Assembly: GCA_003222235.1 (NCBI GenBank)
Contig: QHVD01000106.1
Span: 1,954 to 12,201, forward strand
Length of the DNA stretch: 10,248 bases
Direction of reading: 5' to 3'
DNA from: Gemmatimonadota bacterium
GTDB lineage: Bacteria; Gemmatimonadota; Gemmatimonadetes; Gemmatimonadales; GWC2-71-9
Shown here: piece by piece, positions 1-8,200 of the stretch
Layout of the letters: each line of letters begins with the position of its first letter
Numbering within the stretch: the first letter of the stretch is position 1
Program-made: the position numbers and the translations under genes
The notes under the pieces: model-generated
The model's input: only the letters and a program-made list of their open reading frames with translations
Told to the model about the DNA's origin: nothing
Database searches by the model: none

Positions 1-1
1 G

Positions 2-661
2 GAGCTCAAAGCGCAGCGCAAGGCGGAGCGCGCGGAGCTCAAGGTGCAGACGCGTCGGGCTCGGCGGCTCGCCGAGGCGCTCGAACCGCTTTCCATCCGC
101 GAGCGAATTCGCAATCAGTGGGAGATCCTGGACCTGGAGCGCCGGTTTGCGGAGGACCTGGATCGCAGCGTGCGCTACGCGCTCATCGTGTTCGGCATTG
201 TCAACACGGGGGCGGTGCTGGTCCTGACCCGCGCCAACGTCCTTGGGGGCGGGTCGGGGCCGACCGTGTGGGGCGTACGGCTGTTCGTCGGGCTGTATGC
301 GCTGCTGGTGCTCAACACTCTGCGCGACGCGCTGCAGTCGCTGCGCCCGCGGCTCTCCGCGACACCGATCCCGAGCATCGGAATGCGCCTCGTATTCCCG
401 CACGACACTCCCGAGACGCTGCTCTCACTCAGCCTGCTGCCGATGGGGGCGAACCGTCCGAGCGAGGAGGACTACCATAGGGCGTGGCAAGGGATCACCG
501 GAGAAGAGCTCAGCCGGCAGCTGAGCGTGGCCTCGCTCGCCCTCAGCGGTCTCGGTGAGACCAAGCTCGTCGCGCTTCGCAGGCTGTACGCAGGGGTCGC
601 CCTGTCGCTGATCGTGACGGCCGTCTTGATCGCCGCCGTCCTCGCGGCGTCGGCGCTCTGA
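2..661 (+). CDS. Three-helix membrane protein, 5'-partial, DUF5706/Pycsar-effector-like topology
   Basis: The frame is already open at base 2 and encodes a charged Lys/Glu/Arg-rich stretch, so the true start is probably upstream. The first possible start inside the window is GTG 44, giving 205 residues, but no good ribosome site precedes it. Counting from GTG 44, a charged, probably helical segment (1-44) is followed by predicted membrane helices at about 45-62 and 76-93, an L-R-P-R turn at 100-103, a soluble stretch with an S-E-E-D-Y element (140-144) and a helix carrying Lys174, then a third membrane helix (182-203) at the C-terminus. Two helices, a soluble domain and a last helix preceded by a conserved-looking Lys is the arrangement I associate with DUF5706 proteins, which include membrane-acting Pycsar defence effectors. 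This is a pattern match only. No nucleotide cyclase partner is visible, and it could be an unrelated small integral membrane protein. The coding call is firm; the function is unknown. Confidence 0.75.
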   Translation, partial: ELKAQRKAERAELKVQTRRARRLAEALEPLSIRERIRNQWEILDLERRFAEDLDRSVRYALIVFGIVNTGAVLVLTRANVLGGGSGPTVWGVRLFVGLYALLVLNTLRDALQSLRPRLSATPIPSIGMRLVFPHDTPETLLSLSLLPMGANRPSEEDYHRAWQGITGEELSRQLSVASLALSGLGETKLVALRRLYAGVALSLIVTAVLIAAVLAASAL

Positions 662-664
662 GGC

Positions 665-770
665 TTGGTCGCGACTTCGGTGACGCCGAGAACGTTGCTG
701 GCGGCGCGCACGGCCAATACGGCGGTTCTGGCACTCCTTGCGGTTGGCGGCTCGATCAGTCGCCCGCCCC
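665..770 (+). other. Probable displaced signal-peptide segment of the Omp85 fusion gene
   Basis: The frame that begins at TTG 665 (GTG 680 is an alternative) encodes a short Arg-containing N-region followed by a hydrophobic Ala/Leu/Val core (around T-A-V-L-A-L-L-A-V-G-G) and small residues, as in a Sec signal peptide. It then degenerates into Arg-rich, non-protein-like sequence after about base 770. From about base 766 the frame of the downstream Omp85 gene becomes protein-like (A-P-P-T-W-A-D-S-F). Restoring one C in the CCCC run at 767-770 would join the two frames into a continuous signal peptide, proline linker and mature protein. I infer that this is the original 5' end of the gene, separated by a one-base deletion or a sequencing/assembly error. 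Confidence 0.55.
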
Positions 771-831
771 GCCGACGTGGGCCGACAGCTTCGTCGTCCT
801 CGCGCCCGGAGCGCGCTACGCGAAGGGTGGA

Positions 832-3255
832 TTGTACCGGGCGATCGCCGGCCAACATTACCGCGATCTCTGGGCGACGACGATCCGCGTCCCGGTACTC
901 AAGCTCGACCGCTTCGCCGGGGGACTGACACCGCTGCGCGCGCACTCGGGGAGCCAGACGAAATCGCTCCGCCTGGCGGGTGGGGACGGACGCGAATACC
1001 AATTCCGCTCGGTCGACAAGGATCCCACGGCGTCGCTCGCGCCGGAGCTGCAGGGCTCGGTCGTGGCGAAGGCGCGCCGGGACGGGGTCAGCGCGTCGTT
1101 TCCGGCGGCGGCGGTCGTGGCGAGCGCCCTGCTCGAGGCCGCGGGCGTGTTGCACGCCGATCAGACCCTGGCGGTCATGCCCGACGATCCCGCCCTCGGA
1201 GAATTCCAGGCGGAGTTCAAGGGGGTCTTGGGAATGATGGAAGAGCGGCCCAGTGAGATCACCGAGGACACCGCCTCCGCGGGCGGTCCCCGCAGGGTGA
1301 TCTCGCCCACGCGCCTGTTCCACCGGCTCGATGCCAGCCCCAACGACCGCGTGGATGCGCGGGCGTTCTTGCGCGCGCGGCTGATGGACATCCTCATGGG
1401 GGACCGCGACCGCCATCGTGATCAGTTCCGCTGGGCGGCGTCGACGGGTGGGGGCCCGACCTTCTGGCAGCCGATCTCGCGCGATCATGACGAGGCGTTC
1501 GTCAACCTCGACGGCCTCACGCTGGACGTGATCCGACTCTACGTCCCCCCGCTGGTGACCTTCGAGGCCGATTACCCGAAGGATTGGCGGCTCAACTGGC
1601 ATGCGCGTGAGCTCGACCGGCGGTTTCTGGTAGGGTTGGGTCGCGATACCTGGGACTCCGTGGCGACCGCGCTGCAGCGGGTGCTCACGGACGCCGTGAT
1701 CGAGGACGCCGTCCGCCGTATGCCTCCCGAGATGTACGCGATCGGCGGCGAGAGGTTGGCGCGTCCGTTGCGAAGCCGGCGGGACCGCCTCGTGCAGGAG
1801 GCCCTGAGGTACTACGCCTTCCTTGCCCGCGAGGTCGAGATTCACGCGACGGATGCGGCGGAGGTGGCGGAGATCACCCGGGTCGATGAGCATCGCGTCG
1901 ATGTCTCCATCCGCGCCCGCAGCGACGTCCAGCCCTACTTCGTGCGCCGCTTCGACGACCGCGAAACCCGCGAGATCCGGCTGATGCTGTGGGGTGGAGA
2001 CGACCACGTGGTCGTGCGCGGCAGCGCCTCCCCGGGCATCAGGCTGCGTGTCGTCGGCGGAGCAGGTGACGACGTGTTCGTGGATTCGACGCGCGCGGGC
2101 GGAGTCAAGTTCTACGACGACCAGGGACGCAGCTCCGTCGAGGCGGGCCGCCGGGTCGCCATCGATGCGCGGCCCCATAAGGAGTGGGTCGGGAGCGATC
2201 TCGACCGCTATCCTCCTCGCGAGTGGGGGACCTGGTGGCGGCCGATTCCCTGGCTGGAGGCGAATAGCGACCTGGGCGTGTTTGTCGGCGCCGGGTTCCT
2301 GCGCACGGAGTATGGCTTCCGCCGGGCGCCGTACGCCTCCCACATCCGGGGGCGGGTCGGGTATGCCACCGGCGCTCAGGCGGTCCGTGCGGATCTCGAG
2401 GGCGAGTTTCATCCGGAGAACGCCTCCCGGTTCTGGCGAATCGACCTCCTGGCATCGGGGATCGAGGTGCTTCGCTATCACGGCCTGGGGAATGACACCC
2501 CGGATGACGGCGGCGGCGACTTTTACAGAGTCAGCCAGCAAGTCTATTCACTCGAGCCCGCGCTGGTGATGCCGATCGGACGCCACGTCGCGGTGAACGC
2601 CGGTGTCGCGGCGCGGTGGTCTCACACCGGCGACAACGCGGGCAGGCTGATTGCGACGCTGCGAGACACTCTCCTCGGAGCCCGGGACTTCGGGCAGCTG
2701 GGTGGCCGCCTCGCGTTCGAGATCGACACACGCGACCGGCCCCTGAACCCGACGCGTGGCATCCACTTCTCCGCCGCCGGCCGACTTCATCCGCCCCTGT
2801 GGGATGTCCCCAGCACCTTCGGGTCCGGGGAGGCGGAAGCGGCAGCCTTCCTGTCCGCGCGGATCCTGGGGGCTCCGACCCTGGCGCTTCACGCCGGCGG
2901 CCGGAAGGTGTGGGGCACGTTCCCCTTCTTCGAGTCGGCCTTCCTCGGCGGCCGCGCGAGCCTGCCCGGGTATCACCGTAACCGCTTCGCCGGTGACGCC
3001 AGCGTGTACGGCGGCGCGGAGCTGCGGGTCTCCGTCGCGCGCACCTACCTGGCGCTCCCCGCGGTGTGGGGACTGTTCGGAACCGCCGACGCCGGTCGCG
3101 TCTATGTGAACGGGGCATCGCCCGGCGGCTGGCATCCCAGCGGCGGCGGTGGCGTGTGGCTCGGGTTCCTCGATCCAGGGAACACGGTGTCGCTCGGCAT
3201 CACGTCCACGCGCGAGGGACGGTTGCTTCAGGCGGGTGTCGGCTTTGGATTCTGA
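832..3255 (+). CDS. Outer-membrane protein: kinase-like N-terminal region fused to Omp85 (BamA/TamA) barrel; 5' end frame-disrupted
   Basis: TTG 832 is the only ATG/GTG/TTG start in this frame after the stop at 556-558, but family-like sequence (A-P-G-A-R-Y then H-Y-R-D-L-W) begins upstream of it in the same frame, so 832 is probably not the real start (see 665-770). Numbering from 832, residues 1-300 carry kinase-like landmarks: R-S-V-D-K-D (Lys63), Glu102, an E-E-R-P hinge-like element (137-140), G-D-R-D-R-H-R-D-Q (190-198) and I-S-R-D-H-D-E-A-F (215-223). Residues 384-419 hold two Gly-Gly-Asp-Asp-type motifs. Residues about 475-807 form the Omp85 barrel, with the loop-6-like L-P-G-Y-x-R-N-R-F motif (711-719), alternating beta-strands and a C-terminal Phe ending a beta-signal. 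The full protein would be exported and placed in the outer membrane with the N-terminal part in the periplasm. Similar N-terminal regions occur, from memory, in large Bacteroidota proteins fused to BamA-like barrels. It lacks recognisable POTRA repeats, so it is unlikely to be the housekeeping BamA. Substrate and activity are unknown. Confidence 0.85.
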   Translation: MYRAIAGQHYRDLWATTIRVPVLKLDRFAGGLTPLRAHSGSQTKSLRLAGGDGREYQFRSVDKDPTASLAPELQGSVVAKARRDGVSASFPAAAVVASALLEAAGVLHADQTLAVMPDDPALGEFQAEFKGVLGMMEERPSEITEDTASAGGPRRVISPTRLFHRLDASPNDRVDARAFLRARLMDILMGDRDRHRDQFRWAASTGGGPTFWQPISRDHDEAFVNLDGLTLDVIRLYVPPLVTFEADYPKDWRLNWHARELDRRFLVGLGRDTWDSVATALQRVLTDAVIEDAVRRMPPEMYAIGGERLARPLRSRRDRLVQEALRYYAFLAREVEIHATDAAEVAEITRVDEHRVDVSIRARSDVQPYFVRRFDDRETREIRLMLWGGDDHVVVRGSASPGIRLRVVGGAGDDVFVDSTRAGGVKFYDDQGRSSVEAGRRVAIDARPHKEWVGSDLDRYPPREWGTWWRPIPWLEANSDLGVFVGAGFLRTEYGFRRAPYASHIRGRVGYATGAQAVRADLEGEFHPENASRFWRIDLLASGIEVLRYHGLGNDTPDDGGGDFYRVSQQVYSLEPALVMPIGRHVAVNAGVAARWSHTGDNAGRLIATLRDTLLGARDFGQLGGRLAFEIDTRDRPLNPTRGIHFSAAGRLHPPLWDVPSTFGSGEAEAAAFLSARILGAPTLALHAGGRKVWGTFPFFESAFLGGRASLPGYHRNRFAGDASVYGGAELRVSVARTYLALPAVWGLFGTADAGRVYVNGASPGGWHPSGGGGVWLGFLDPGNTVSLGITSTREGRLLQAGVGFGF

Positions 3256-3327
3256 GAGGCGACGCCCGCGCGGAGAAGTTGAGCGACGCGGACATGGCTA
3301 CCTCATTCTGGGTATGTCGGTGACACA

Positions 3328-3340
3328 GATACGACGTATC
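3328..3340. promoter_or_regulatory. Perfect 6+1+6 inverted repeat upstream of the response regulator
   Basis: GATACG-A-CGTATC is a perfect palindrome with a one-base centre, ending ten bases before ATG 3350. It overlaps the candidate -10 hexamer at 3337-3342. A dimeric regulator, perhaps the response regulator itself, could bind here. A 13-base palindrome can also arise by chance, so this is a candidate operator only. Confidence 0.3.
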
Positions 3341-3342
3341 AT
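3337..3342 (+). promoter_or_regulatory. Candidate -10 element for a leaderless transcript
   Basis: TATCAT matches TATAAT at five of six positions in otherwise GC-rich DNA. It ends seven bases before ATG 3350, which would place transcription initiation at or next to the A of the start codon. There is no Shine-Dalgarno sequence before this ATG, which fits a leaderless mRNA. No matching -35 box lies at 16-18 bases; a GTGACA at 3320-3325 is too close (11 bases). Confidence 0.3.
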
Positions 3343-3349
3343 CCTCGCT

Positions 3350-3982
3350 ATGACCGCGCCGTCGCCGATCACGATCCTCACGGCGGATGATCACCCGCTC
3401 ATCCGCTCGGGGCTCGCGGCCGTGATGAGTACCGAGGCGGACTTGCGGGTCGTGGCGGAGGCCGCCAACGGGGAGGAAGCCCTCGAGCAGTACCGAGCGC
3501 ATCGCCCCGACGTGGTCCTGATGGATCTGCGCATGCCGGTGATGGATGGGCTGTCCGCGACGAAGGCGATCCTGGCCGAGTTTCCCGACGCGAAGATCAT
3601 CGCGCTGACGACCTACGACGGCGACGAGGACGTCCATCGCGCGCTCGCGGCCGGGGCCCAGGGGTATCTGCTGAAAGACATGTTGCGCACCGAGGTCTTG
3701 AGTGCGGTGCGCAGCGTGCACCGCGGCCAACGCGGGATTCCGCCGGCGGTCGCGGCGAGACTGGCCGAGCATACGCCCCGCGTCGCGCTGACCCCGCGCG
3801 AGACCGAAGTCCTTCAGCTCGTGGCACAGGGGCTGAGCAACGTGCAGGTCGCCGCGCGCATCGGCCGAACCGAAGGCACCGTCAAGGTGCACCTCAAGAA
3901 TATCCTGGAGAAGCTCGACGCCGACGACCGGACCGGAGCGGTCACGACTGCGCTGCAGCGCGGCTTCATCCGGCTCGACTGA
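3350..3982 (+). CDS. NarL/FixJ-family two-component response regulator (REC plus LuxR-type HTH)
   Basis: The 210-residue product has the family's usual length. The receiver domain (about 7-122) shows the acidic pair Asp13-Asp14, the phospho-acceptor Asp59 in M-D-L-R-M-P, the T-T pair at 87-88 and the conserved Lys109 in L-L-K-D. A linker leads to a LuxR-type helix-turn-helix (about 145-205) beginning L-T-P-R-E-T-E-V-L and containing G-T-V-K-V-H-L-K-N-I-L-E-K-L. All residues needed for phosphorylation are present, so it should be a phosphorylation-switched DNA-binding regulator. ATG 3350 gives the standard N-terminus; ATG 3314 is in frame and would add 12 residues. Neither has a clear ribosome site. 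No histidine kinase lies in the window. The efflux operon begins 26 bases downstream on the same strand, so I infer that it controls or is co-transcribed with that operon; its signal cannot be read from the sequence. Confidence 0.93.
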   Translation: MTAPSPITILTADDHPLIRSGLAAVMSTEADLRVVAEAANGEEALEQYRAHRPDVVLMDLRMPVMDGLSATKAILAEFPDAKIIALTTYDGDEDVHRALAAGAQGYLLKDMLRTEVLSAVRSVHRGQRGIPPAVAARLAEHTPRVALTPRETEVLQLVAQGLSNVQVAARIGRTEGTVKVHLKNILEKLDADDRTGAVTTALQRGFIRLD

Positions 3983-4008
3983 CCGCGGCGGCAAACTGGA
4001 TAGGGCCC

Positions 4009-5244
4009 ATGGCACCTGATGCGGTCGTGCGCACGAGACGTTCCCTCCGAACAGCGGTATGGGCAGTCGGCGGTGGGGGGCTGCTGTTGGGTGGTTGGGC
4101 GTGTCAGCGGGCCGCCCCCGCCGCCCCTCCTCCTCCGGAGGTCTCGGTGCTGGCCATCGCCCCGGAGACGGTCTCGGCGCGCTACGAGTTCGTGGGACAG
4201 GCCGCGGCGTCGCGTCGCGTCGAGGTGCGCGCCCAGGTCGCCGGGGTCATCATCGCGCGTCCCTACGGCGAAGGCACGGACGTCCCGAAGGGCGCCCTGC
4301 TCTTCCAGATCGACCCCACGACGTACGAGGCGGCCTACCGGAGCGCCCAGGCGCAGCTCGCGGACGCCACTGCCCGATTCGCGAACGCCGAGCGCAACCT
4401 GGTGCGCCTCAAGGCGCTGCTTGGCTCGCGCGCCGTGGCCCAAAAGGACGTAGATGACGCCGAGACGGCCTTCGATCAGGCGCGCGCCGCGGTCCAGGCG
4501 GCGCAGGCGGCAGTGGATCGCGCGAAGAAGGAGTACGATGACACCTTCATCCGCGCGGAGATTGCCGGCCGCGCCGGCCGGGCGCTGCTGGACCTGGGCG
4601 CCCGAGTGACGGGCCCGAGCGACCTGCTCACGACGGTGGAGCAGATCGATCCCATCTACGTGAACTTCAGCCCGTCCGACCAGGAGGTGCTGCGCTGGCG
4701 GCGGGACATCGCGACGCACCGGTTGCTCGTGCCGGCCAGCGTGCTCCCCGTGCAAGTGACGCTCGCCGACGGCAGCCTCTTTCCCGGCACCGGCCTCCTC
4801 AATTTCGTCGACCTTGCCCTGCAGCCCGTGACCGGGACCCTCTCGCTCCGCGCGGAGTTCCGGAATCCGCAGCACGTGTTGCTGCCGGGCCAGTTCGTGC
4901 GGGTACGGTTGGTGGGCCTCAAGCGCCCGGGGGCGATCCTCGTGCCCCAGCGCGCCGTCCAGCGGGGCCTCGGCGGAGCGTTCGTCTACGTGCTGGGCGA
5001 CGGCAACAAGGTGGCGGCGCGGGACGTGGTCGCGACGTCCTGGGAGGGCGGGGCGTGGCTGATCGACCAGGGCCTCAAGACGGGCGACCGCGTGCTGGTG
5101 GATGGTGTCCAGAAGGTCGCCCCCGGACAGCGAGCCACGCCGGTGGCGTACCGGCCCGCCGCGGACACGAGCGCGGCAGCGGCGGGGGATAGCGCCGTGA
5201 TCGCCGCGCCGTCGGCGCCGCCCAAGATCAAGGTCGGCCCGTGA
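4009..5244 (+). CDS. RND efflux periplasmic adaptor (HlyD/AcrA/MexA-type membrane fusion protein)
   Basis: This is the adaptor that couples the inner-membrane pump to the outer-membrane channel. The 411-residue protein starts with an Arg-containing N-region and a Gly/Leu-rich hydrophobic core ending in Cys32, a likely lipid-attachment site although the lipobox (G-W-A-C) is weak. Then come a lipoyl-like half (about 62-102, with G-x-G-x-x-V-x-K-G at 87-95 and F-Q-I-D-P at 99-103), an Ala-rich alpha-hairpin coiled coil (about 105-180), the second lipoyl half, a beta-barrel region marked by V-E-Q-I-D-P-I-Y-V-N-F (210-220) and L-P-G-Q-F-V-R-V-R-L (292-301), and a membrane-proximal domain. The last 35 or so residues are an Ala/Pro-rich tail. 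ATG 4009 has only a weak GGA 8 bases upstream; GTG 4027 is an alternative without a better site. Its stop overlaps the pump's start by 4 bases, indicating translational coupling. Confidence 0.96.
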   Translation: MAPDAVVRTRRSLRTAVWAVGGGGLLLGGWACQRAAPAAPPPPEVSVLAIAPETVSARYEFVGQAAASRRVEVRAQVAGVIIARPYGEGTDVPKGALLFQIDPTTYEAAYRSAQAQLADATARFANAERNLVRLKALLGSRAVAQKDVDDAETAFDQARAAVQAAQAAVDRAKKEYDDTFIRAEIAGRAGRALLDLGARVTGPSDLLTTVEQIDPIYVNFSPSDQEVLRWRRDIATHRLLVPASVLPVQVTLADGSLFPGTGLLNFVDLALQPVTGTLSLRAEFRNPQHVLLPGQFVRVRLVGLKRPGAILVPQRAVQRGLGGAFVYVLGDGNKVAARDVVATSWEGGAWLIDQGLKTGDRVLVDGVQKVAPGQRATPVAYRPAADTSAAAAGDSAVIAAPSAPPKIKVGP

Positions 5245-8200
5245 GCGCCGCGCCCGAGATCCGCAATCTCTTCATCCGGCGGCCGATCTTCTCGGCTGTC
5301 ATCTCGATCGCGATCGTGCTGCTCGGGGCGTTCTCCCTCGGTACGCTCCCGGTGAACCGGTACCCACCCCTCACGCCGCCCGCGGTGCAGGTGCAGGCCG
5401 TCTACCCCGGGGCGACCGCGCAGGACGTCGCCGAGGCGGTCGCGGCCCCGATCGAGCAACAGCTGTCCGGGCTCCAGGGACTGCTCTACTTCCGTTCGTC
5501 GAACTCGAGCGACGGGACCATGAACCTGTCGGTCTACTTCGACATCTCGCGGAATCAGGACCTGGCGGCCGTCGACGTCCAGAACCAAATCGCGCTGGCC
5601 GAACCGCAGCTGCCGCAGGAGGTCGTGCGCAACGGGATTACGGTCAAAAAGGCGCAGACCGACATTCTCCTCGTCGGCGCGCTGATCTCCGACGATCCGC
5701 GCTATGACGCGGAATACCTCAGCAACTACGCGAAGATCTACGTCGAGGACGAGCTCAAGCGCGTGCCCGGCGTCGGGGACGCGATCACGTTCGGGCAGCT
5801 CGAGTTCGCCATGCGCTTGAGCCTCGACCCCGATCGGATGGCGCAGCTCGGGATGACCGTCTCGGACGTCGCCGCCGCCGTGCGAGAGCAGAACGCCACG
5901 AACCCGGCCGGTCTCATCGGCGGGGAGCCCGCCCCGCGGGGCACGCAGCTGACGATCCCCGTAATCACGAGCGGGCGGCTGAAGGACGCCACCGACTTCG
6001 AGCGGATCGTCGTCCGGGGCCGGCCGGATGGCTCGCTCGTCCGGATTGCCGACATCGGCGAGGCGCGGCTTGGCGCCCGGAACTACAACCTCGCCGGGCG
6101 GCTGGACGGCGCGCCGACGGCCTTCTTCCTCGTCTATCTCCGGCCCGGCGCGAACGCGCTCGACGTGAAGGGCGCGGTCATGGCCCGCATGGCCGAGCTG
6201 GCCAAGAGCTTCCCCCAAGGCGTGCAGTGGATCGTCCCGTTCGACACCACGCCCTTTATCACCGCGTCGATCACGGAGGTGGTGAAGACGCTGTTCGCGG
6301 CGCTCGTGCTCGTGACGCTCGTCGTGTTCGTGTTCTTGCAGAACTGGCGGGCGACGCTCATCCCGGTGCTCGCCGTCCCCGTATCGGTCATCGGCGCCTT
6401 CTTCGGCATGCGCGTCCTCGGCTTCACCGTCAATCTGCTCACGCTGTTCGGCCTCGTGCTCGCGATCGGCATCGTGGTGGACGACGCGATCGTCGTCATC
6501 GAGAACGTGGAGCGGATCATGGCCGCCGAGCGCGTGTCGCCCGCGGTCGCCGCCGACCGGGCGATGCGCCAGGTGAGCGGGGCGTTGATCGCCATCGTGC
6601 TCGTGCTGTGCGCCGTTTTCGTTCCGGTTGCCTTCCTCGGCGGCATCACCGGCCTCATGTATCGCCAGTTCGCGATCACGATCGCGGTGGCGGTCGTGTT
6701 GTCGGGCATCGTGGCGCTGACGCTGACCCCGGCGCTGTGCGCGGCGCTGCTGCGTCTCGAGGACGTGGAGAGAGGGCGCGAGGGGGTGAGGTCCCTGGCC
6801 GGCCGGTTCTTCGCCCGGTTCAACCGGGGCTTCCAGGCGGCGACCGAGCGCTACCTCGGGGCCGCCGGCCTGGTGATCGACCGCCCCCGCACCTTCTTTG
6901 CCTGCTTCGGGGTCATCGTCGCCCTGGTGCTCGTCCTCGTACGCGTCGTGCCGGGCGGGTTCATTCCGACCGAGGACAAGGGCTATTTCGCGATCTTCGT
7001 CGAGCTGCCGGACGCCGCGTCGCGCCAGCGTACCGACGCGGTCGTGCAGGACATCCAGGCCTTCCTGAAGCGACAGCCGGCGATCCGGCACTCCGTCGCG
7101 CTGGTCGGACTGAACTTCATCCAAAACGCGAACCAGACGAACGCCGCCACGATCTTCGTCGCCTTGAAGCCCTGGGACGAACGGTCCGCCCGGCAGGACC
7201 AGCTCAACGCGGTGCTGGGCGCCGTGAACGGCTATCTGTTCCGCTTGCAGGAGGCGCGGGCGTTCGCCTTCAATCTCCCGGAGATCCCGGGGCTCGGCAC
7301 GACGGCGGGCCTCGAGATGAACCTCCAGGACCGGTCCGTGAACGACATCGTGCGGTTCGCCGGGCTCGCGGGCAGTTTCGCGCGCGACGCGAACGCGCTG
7401 CCCGACCTGCGGAGCGTGACCCCGAACATTCGGGTGAACGTGCCGCAGCTGTTCGTCCAGGTGGACCGGGAGAAGGTGAAAGCGCTGGGGGTTTCCCTCA
7501 CGGACCTGTACCAGACGCTCCAGGCGTTTCTGTCCACGCTCTACATCAACGACTTCAACCTGTACGGGAAGACCTACCGGGTGCAGCTCGAGGCGCAGGC
7601 GCGGTTCCGCCAGACGCCGGAGGACATCGGCCGCCTCCACGTGCGCGGCCCCGATCAGCAGATGGTCCCCGTGTCTGCGCTCACCCGGACGGAGTTCCGC
7701 GGAGGCGCCAGCATCATCACCCGGTTCAACGGGTTCACCTCCGCGCTCGTCACCGGGAGCCCGGGGCCGGGCAAGAGCTCGGGCCAGATGCTCGACGCCG
7801 CCGAGACCCTGGCGCGCGACCGCTACGGCCCCCAGGGGCTGGGCTACGCTTTCAGCGGACAGTCCTATCAGGAGCGGGCTTCGAGCGGGCAGGGAGGGCT
7901 CGTGTTCGGGCTCGGGCTCATCATGGTGTTCCTGGTGCTCGCCGCCCAGTATGAGAGCTGGTCGATTCCGTTCGCGGTGCTCCTGGGCGTGCCGTTCGGC
8001 GTGCTGGGCGCGCTGTTGGGCGTCTGGCTGCGCGGCATGCCGAACGACGTGTACGTCCAGATCGGTCTGATCGTCGTGGTCGGCCTGGCCGCGAAGAACG
8101 CGATTCTGATCGTCGCGTTCGCGACGGAGCTGCGCGCCGAGGGCCGCACGATCCGCGAAGCCGCCATCGAAGCGGGGCGGGAGCGGCTGCGGCCGATTCT

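Noticed and set aside
472..2541. Antisense open frame of 689 codons opposite the Omp85 fusion gene
   Set aside because: It is Arg/Pro/Ala-rich with no recognisable motifs, and it lies opposite a well-supported gene; a GC-driven shadow.
832..3255. Identification as the housekeeping BamA
   Set aside because: There are no recognisable POTRA repeats; the N-terminal half is a different domain, and no lpxD, skp or other bam-neighbour genes are present.
3289..3318. Possible sigma-70 promoter (GGACA-like -35, TATGTC -10) upstream of the response regulator
   Set aside because: Both hexamers are poor matches and the spacing is 18; the TATCAT at 3337 is a better candidate.
4564..4582. GCCGGCC direct and inverted repeats within the adaptor gene
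   Set aside because: They encode Ala-Gly-Arg repeats in the second lipoyl half; composition and codon bias explain them.
6227..7954. Second long + frame (575 codons) inside the pump gene
   Set aside because: It is extremely Arg/Gly/Ala-rich and is the +1 shadow of the pump reading frame.
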